This document shows, piece by piece, positions 60,511 to 64,000 of a stretch of DNA of 64,000 nucleotides; position 1 is the first letter of the stretch, and each line of letters opens with the position of its first letter. The position numbers and the translations under genes were made by a program. The notes beneath the pieces are model-generated. The model saw only the letters and a program-made list of their open reading frames with translations, was not told the DNA's origin and searched no databases. The stretch is from Micromonosporaceae bacterium KJ-029 (GTDB lineage Bacteria; Actinomycetota; Actinomycetes; Mycobacteriales; Micromonosporaceae): the NCBI GenBank assembly GCA_005402585.1, contig BIFP01000052.1:186001-250000 (forward strand), given 5' to 3'.

Positions 60511-61675
60511 CCGACCACTCCAGCCGGATCCGGGTGCCGTGCCCCGGGGCGGAGTCGACGTCGACCCGCCCACCGATCGTCGCCATCCGGCCATGGATCG
60601 ACTCGCGCAGGCCGTACCGGTGCGCCGGGACCGTGGCCGGGTCGAAGCCCGGACCGTCGTCGACCACCTCGACCGCGACGGTGCCGGCGAGACGCCGCAG
60701 CCGCACCGTGGTCGCGGCGCCGGGCGCGTGCCGGGCCACGTTGGACAGGGCGGCGTGGGCGCTCTCCGCGATCGCCTCGGCGACCGTTGCCGGCGCCGGG
60801 CACGGCGGCAGGTCGGCGTTGACCGGCAGACCGGGCAGCCGGGCGAGCACCTCCCGCAACCGTTCGTCCACCCGTGCCGTACCGTCCGGCACCGACCGGG
60901 CCTCGGTCAGGGCGGCGAGGGTACGCAGGTCCGCGGCGCAACGCTCGCGCAGCGCCGTGGACGGGCCGGCGACCGCGCCGAGCCCGACCATGGTGAGCGT
61001 GGCCAGGACGGTGTCATGCAGGTCGCGGTTCTGCTGCCGTTCCGCCTCCCGCGCGGTACGGGCGACCAACGCCTCCCGGGTGGCCCGCTGACCCGCCACG
61101 AAATCGGCGTCGGCGCGGGCGATGCGTCGGCGCATCACCGCGGTCAGCATCGCCGTGCAGGCGGTCTGCGCCAGCAGGGTCGCCGCGTGGGCGCTCGCCT
61201 CGGTGGCGTCGCCAGCCGCGTGCGCGCCCGTCGCGTAGGCGGCGGCGACCAACAGGCCCGCCGGGATCGACCAGCGCGTCGGGGCGGTCGCCTGTGCGTT
61301 GATCACAGTGGTGCTGGCCAGCACCGCGATCCAGCTGGCCTCGCCGGGCAGCACCTCCGGCGCGACCAGGACCGGCATCGCCAGGCAGGCGGCGCTGGTC
61401 AGCGCCACGTCCGCGACGACCAGCGCCGCGCCGATGCCGTGGCGCCAGGCACGTAGCGCGTACCAGACCGACCAGGCGGTCAGCGCCGCCACGGCCGGTA
61501 CCAGCAGTTCCGGGCGCACCGGCGGGGTACGCACGGCGAGCGCCACCACTGCGGTGGCGAGACCGCAGGAGAGCCGCAACAGCGCCGGCAACCGGGTGAA
61601 AATGAAGGCGAACGCACCAGCGGCCGGAGCGTCCACCGTGTCCGGTGGCGTACTCGAAGCGGGAAGGGCCGGCAT
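60500..61675 (-). CDS. Sensor histidine kinase, LuxR-partner (HisKA_3) type
   Basis: 391 residues if started at ATG 61675. About five to six membrane helices (35-190), then a HisKA_3 helix with the phospho-His in NRDLHDTVLATLTM, an N box (SNVARHAP) and G box (VVDDGPGFDP). It would phosphorylate the downstream LuxR-type regulator. GTG 61747 is in frame but adds an unlikely leader whose second codon is the rare TTA; neither start has a ribosome site. First gene of the operon. Confidence 0.85.
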   Translation of the reverse strand: MPALPASSTPPDTVDAPAAGAFAFIFTRLPALLRLSCGLATAVVALAVRTPPVRPELLVPAVAALTAWSVWYALRAWRHGIGAALVVADVALTSAACLAMPVLVAPEVLPGEASWIAVLASTTVINAQATAPTRWSIPAGLLVAAAYATGAHAAGDATEASAHAATLLAQTACTAMLTAVMRRRIARADADFVAGQRATREALVARTAREAERQQNRDLHDTVLATLTMVGLGAVAGPSTALRERCAADLRTLAALTEARSVPDGTARVDERLREVLARLPGLPVNADLPPCPAPATVAEAIAESAHAALSNVARHAPGAATTVRLRRLAGTVAVEVVDDGPGFDPATVPAHRYGLRESIHGRMATIGGRVDVDSAPGHGTRIRLEWSDVS

Positions 61676-61747
61676 CGGGAGGGCGTCCTTTGCGACAACG
61701 ACCCGATCCGGGTCCGCGCGGCGGAGATCGACGCCGGAGAATAACAC

Positions 61748-62066
61748 GGATTGGTGACCTTGGTGACCCTAGGTGGCGGGCGTGTCGTCGCTGCGTCAGT
61801 GCGCCCGGTTCCGTCGCGACCTGGCGTTCCGGGTCGCTACCGCAGCCCGACGCGTTCTGCGCCCAGAAGGTGGCCGAGTGGACCAGCGTCCCGGTCATCC
61901 ACGGCTCGTACCCGGACGGCGTCGCTGTCTGGAAGGCCGGCTCCGGGTGGACTCACGTGCCCGACGACCTCGCCCGCCTCGGTGGCGGCCAGGCTGAGCG
62001 CCTCCGGCTCAACGCGCTTGAACACCGTGTGTTACATTGATGACTATCACTATCTGAGGGGGTGGC
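61748..62066. other. 319-base region, possible gene remnant
   Basis: TTGGTGACC occurs twice in tandem at 61752-61769. A plus-strand frame near 61840-62040 reads DAFCAQKVAEWTSVPVIHGS then YPDGVAVWKAGSGWTHVPDD and LARLGGGQAERLRL before stop 62040, with protein-like codon use but no proper start. It may be the 3' remnant of a lost gene. The last 50 bases are AT-rich, probably the promoter of the next gene, with GAGGGGG before ATG 62067. Confidence 0.4.
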
Positions 62067-63539
62067 ATGAAGATCCGACTCACGGTCGGGGCCGTACTCG
62101 CCGCCGGCCTGGTTGCCGGCAGTGTCGGCGTCGGCGGCCTCGCCGGCGCGGTCCCGACCGCCGAACGCCCGTCCGGCCTCGCCGGAGACGCAGCACCCGG
62201 ACTGCTCGCCGTCGGCGACTTCGATCTCACCCGGCCGGAGACGGTCGCCACCGGGCTCCAGGTGCCGTGGGGCATGGACTTCCTGCCCGACGGCAGTGCC
62301 CTGGTGGCCCAACGCCCCACTGGTCAGGTGGTGCGGGTACGCCCGGGCCAACAGCCCGAGACGGTCGCCCAGATCTCCGGCGTGACCCCCACCAGTGAAG
62401 GTGGCCTGCTCGGCCTCGCCGTCTCCCCGAGCTACCCGCAGGACGGCTGGATCTACGTCTACTTCACCACCGCGACTGACAACCGCATCGCCCGGTTCCG
62501 GCTCACCTCGCCGCAGAACCAGGAGCCGGTCCTCACCGGGCTGGCCCGGGCGGCGATCCACAACGGCGGCCGGATCGCCTTCGGGCCGGACGGGCTGCTC
62601 TACGTCGGGGTCGGTGACGCCGGACAGACCGCCACGGCACAGGACCCGCAGAGCCGCAACGGCAAGATCCTGCGGATCCGACCGGACGGCTCCGTCCCAG
62701 CGGGTAATCCGATCGCCGGCTCGCCGGTCTACAGCCTCGGCCACCGCCACGTGCAGGGTCTGGCCTGGGACGCCCAGGGCCGACTATATGCCACCGAGTT
62801 CGGTCAGAACACCTGGGACGAGGTCAACCTGATCGTCGCGGGCGGCAACTACGGCTGGCCCACCGTCGAGGGGCGGGCGAACGATCCCCGCTTCCGTGAC
62901 CCCCTGATCACCTGGACGCCGGCCGAGGCATCGCCCAGCGGTGCCACCATCGCCGGCAACCGGCTGTTCGTGGCCAGCCTGCGCGGCAACCGGCTGTGGA
63001 ACGTGCCACTGAACGGGTCCGGGGGTGTCGGCACCCCCACCGCCGAACTGGTCGGCACGTACGGGCGGCTGCGCACAGTGGAGTACGGACCGGACGGCTG
63101 GCTCTGGGTCACCACCAGCAACCGCGACGGCCGGGGCACCCCAGCGGCCAACGACGACCGCATCCTGCGCTTTCCACCCCGGGACACGGTCACACCCACC
63201 CCGACCCCGACCACGCCCGGGCCGGCCACCTGCACGGTCAACTGGACGGCAAACCAGTGGAACAACGGGTTCACCGCCGACGTAACTGTCACCAACCGCG
63301 GGCCCGCCCTGACCAGCTGGACCGTGACCTGGTCGTTCACCGGCAACCAGCAGGTCACCAACGGGTGGAACGCGCAGGTCACCCAGTCCGGGCGGAACGT
63401 GACCGCGCGCAACGCCGCCTGGAACGGCAGCCTGTCCACCAACGGCGCGGTCAGCTTCGGCTTCCAGGCCACGTACTCCGGCAGCAACGACCGCCCGAGC
63501 GAGTTCCGCCTCAACGGCACCCCCTGCCAGACCGGCTGA
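62067..63539 (+). CDS. Secreted PQQ-dependent sugar dehydrogenase with CBM2
   Basis: 490 residues. Signal peptide (about 1-28), then a GSDH-type six-bladed propeller (about 45-370): VPWGMDFLPDGSALV, EGGLLGLAVSPSY, IHNGGRIAFGPDGLLYVGVG with the catalytic His, YSLGHRHVQGLAWD and EFGQNTWDEVN. A Thr/Pro linker (TPTPTPTTPGP) leads to a C-terminal family 2 carbohydrate-binding module (about 390-488). It would oxidise sugars, possibly cello-oligosaccharides, at the cellulose surface and pass electrons on. The CBM2 resembles that of the GH6 enzyme. Cofactor and acceptor are inferred. Confidence 0.9.
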   Translation: MKIRLTVGAVLAAGLVAGSVGVGGLAGAVPTAERPSGLAGDAAPGLLAVGDFDLTRPETVATGLQVPWGMDFLPDGSALVAQRPTGQVVRVRPGQQPETVAQISGVTPTSEGGLLGLAVSPSYPQDGWIYVYFTTATDNRIARFRLTSPQNQEPVLTGLARAAIHNGGRIAFGPDGLLYVGVGDAGQTATAQDPQSRNGKILRIRPDGSVPAGNPIAGSPVYSLGHRHVQGLAWDAQGRLYATEFGQNTWDEVNLIVAGGNYGWPTVEGRANDPRFRDPLITWTPAEASPSGATIAGNRLFVASLRGNRLWNVPLNGSGGVGTPTAELVGTYGRLRTVEYGPDGWLWVTTSNRDGRGTPAANDDRILRFPPRDTVTPTPTPTTPGPATCTVNWTANQWNNGFTADVTVTNRGPALTSWTVTWSFTGNQQVTNGWNAQVTQSGRNVTARNAAWNGSLSTNGAVSFGFQATYSGSNDRPSEFRLNGTPCQTG

Positions 63540-63560
63540 CGGTACCCGGATCACCCGCAC

Positions 63561-63604
63561 CGACGGGTGGCGCGGCACGACCCACCGTGCCGCGCCACCC
63601 GTCG
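63561..63604 (+). terminator. Strong terminator after the CBM2 dehydrogenase gene
   Basis: A perfect 18-bp stem (63561-63578 with 63587-63604) and an 8-base loop. Confidence 0.88.
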
Positions 63605-63646
63605 TGCCCCCCGCACCGCACCGGCCACCGTTATCCGCGCCCGCGT

Positions 63647-63652
63647 TAGGGT
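63647..63652 (+). promoter_or_regulatory. -10 element of leaderless promoter for the DinB gene
   Basis: TAGGGT with six bases to GTG 63659; no ribosome site. Confidence 0.5.
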
Positions 63653-63658
63653 TTCGCC

Positions 63659-64000
63659 GTGACCGACAGTGACTCTCCGTGGGAACCGCCCCTGGCTGGC
63701 ACCGAGGCAGGACACCTCGTCGGCGCGCTCGACCGCCTGCGTACCACCTTCCGCTGGAAGACCGACGACCTCGACGCGACCGGGCTGCAAACTCGGGTCG
63801 GCGCCTCCGCGATGACGCTCGGTGGCCTGCTCAAGCACCTGGCCGTGGTGGAGGACCACACCCTCGGCACCAAACTGAGCGGTACGCCGATCGGTGCCCC
63901 GTGGGACACCGCCGCCTGGGACGGTCCTGACTGGCCGTTCACCTCCGCCGCCGCCGACCCGCCGGAGCGGCTGTACGCGCTCTATGACGACGCCGTGGCC
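63659..64000 (+). CDS. DinB-family protein (DUF664), truncated by the window end
   Basis: At least 114 residues, no stop before the end. TDSDSPWEPPLAGTEAGHLV, then LRTTFRWKTDDLDATGLQTR and LGGLLKHLAVVEDHTLGTKL match the four-helix DinB/mycothiol-dependent transferase family; the His in KHLAVVEDH is a metal ligand. Substrate unknown; detoxification is a common role. Confidence 0.85.
   Translation, partial: MTDSDSPWEPPLAGTEAGHLVGALDRLRTTFRWKTDDLDATGLQTRVGASAMTLGGLLKHLAVVEDHTLGTKLSGTPIGAPWDTAAWDGPDWPFTSAAADPPERLYALYDDAVA

Noticed and set aside
1..64000. Search for tRNA, rRNA, IS elements, integrases, phage genes and defence systems
   Set aside because: None was recognised by eye on either strand; tRNAscan and profile searches would be needed to exclude divergent examples.

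Overview
The window is high-GC DNA with GTG/TTG starts, strong Shine-Dalgarno sites and many leaderless promoters. It reads as the chromosome of a mycelial actinobacterium, most likely Micromonosporaceae (Micromonospora-like). The pointers are a CvnABCD conservon, the 180-kDa type NAD-glutamate dehydrogenase, CBM2-bearing secreted enzymes, a mycothiol-transferase-like DinB gene and a repeated GTTAACAAGGGGCCCTTCC element. No phage, plasmid, IS element, CRISPR array, rRNA or tRNA was recognised. Nearly all the DNA is ordinary core and niche-adaptation gene content.

Layout. 0-5 kb: glutamate dehydrogenase. 5-7 kb: a sortase and its likely substrate, an Asp/Lys/Arg-repeat surface protein. 7.5-9.3 kb: secreted CBM2-GH6 cellobiohydrolase behind two candidate operators. 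9.4-11.5 kb: three uncharacterised genes, two of them paralogous. 11.9-15.9 kb: conservon cvnABCD. 16-22.5 kb: lactonase, a VWA/solute-binding protein, a sugar transferase, a SpoIIE-type phosphatase and a MarR regulator. 22.5-28 kb: ROK repressor divergent from xylA-xylB, then an MFS transporter. 28-33.3 kb: GH13 alpha-glucosidase and a sugar ABC transporter. 33.8-34.6 kb: small and decayed reading frames. 34.6-38.1 kb: small membrane protein, phosphoesterase, BON protein, nucleotidyltransferase, thymidylate-kinase-like protein and an unusual SDR. 38.3-40.2 kb: murR/rpiR regulator with murQ. 40.6-46.6 kb: group 2 sigma factor, NlpC/P60 hydrolase and small membrane or hypothetical genes. 46.7-48 kb: DAHP synthase behind a candidate aromatic-codon leader peptide. 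48.1-54.4 kb: frameshifted PhoX/DUF839 gene, an M16 peptidase pair, asd, a PPOX protein and a CBS protein. 54.5-57.8 kb: SCP2 protein, glycogen-debranching-type hydrolase and an acyltransferase. 57.9-61.7 kb: a hypothetical gene and a kinase / kinase-like / LuxR-regulator operon. 62-63.5 kb: secreted sugar dehydrogenase with a CBM2. The window ends inside a DinB gene.

Together the genes suggest a saprophyte that attacks plant polysaccharide. It has a secreted cellobiohydrolase, a cellulose-binding oxidoreductase, xylose catabolism under a ROK repressor, oligosaccharide import with an intracellular GH13 enzyme, and muropeptide recycling through MurQ. The observations most worth checking are the leader peptide and switching hairpins upstream of DAHP synthase, the promoter/operator overlaps at xylA and murR, the repeat family at 27.9-28.1 and 49.2 kb, and the kinase operon with a catalytically degenerate partner. 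I found no clearly undescribed defence or biosynthetic system.
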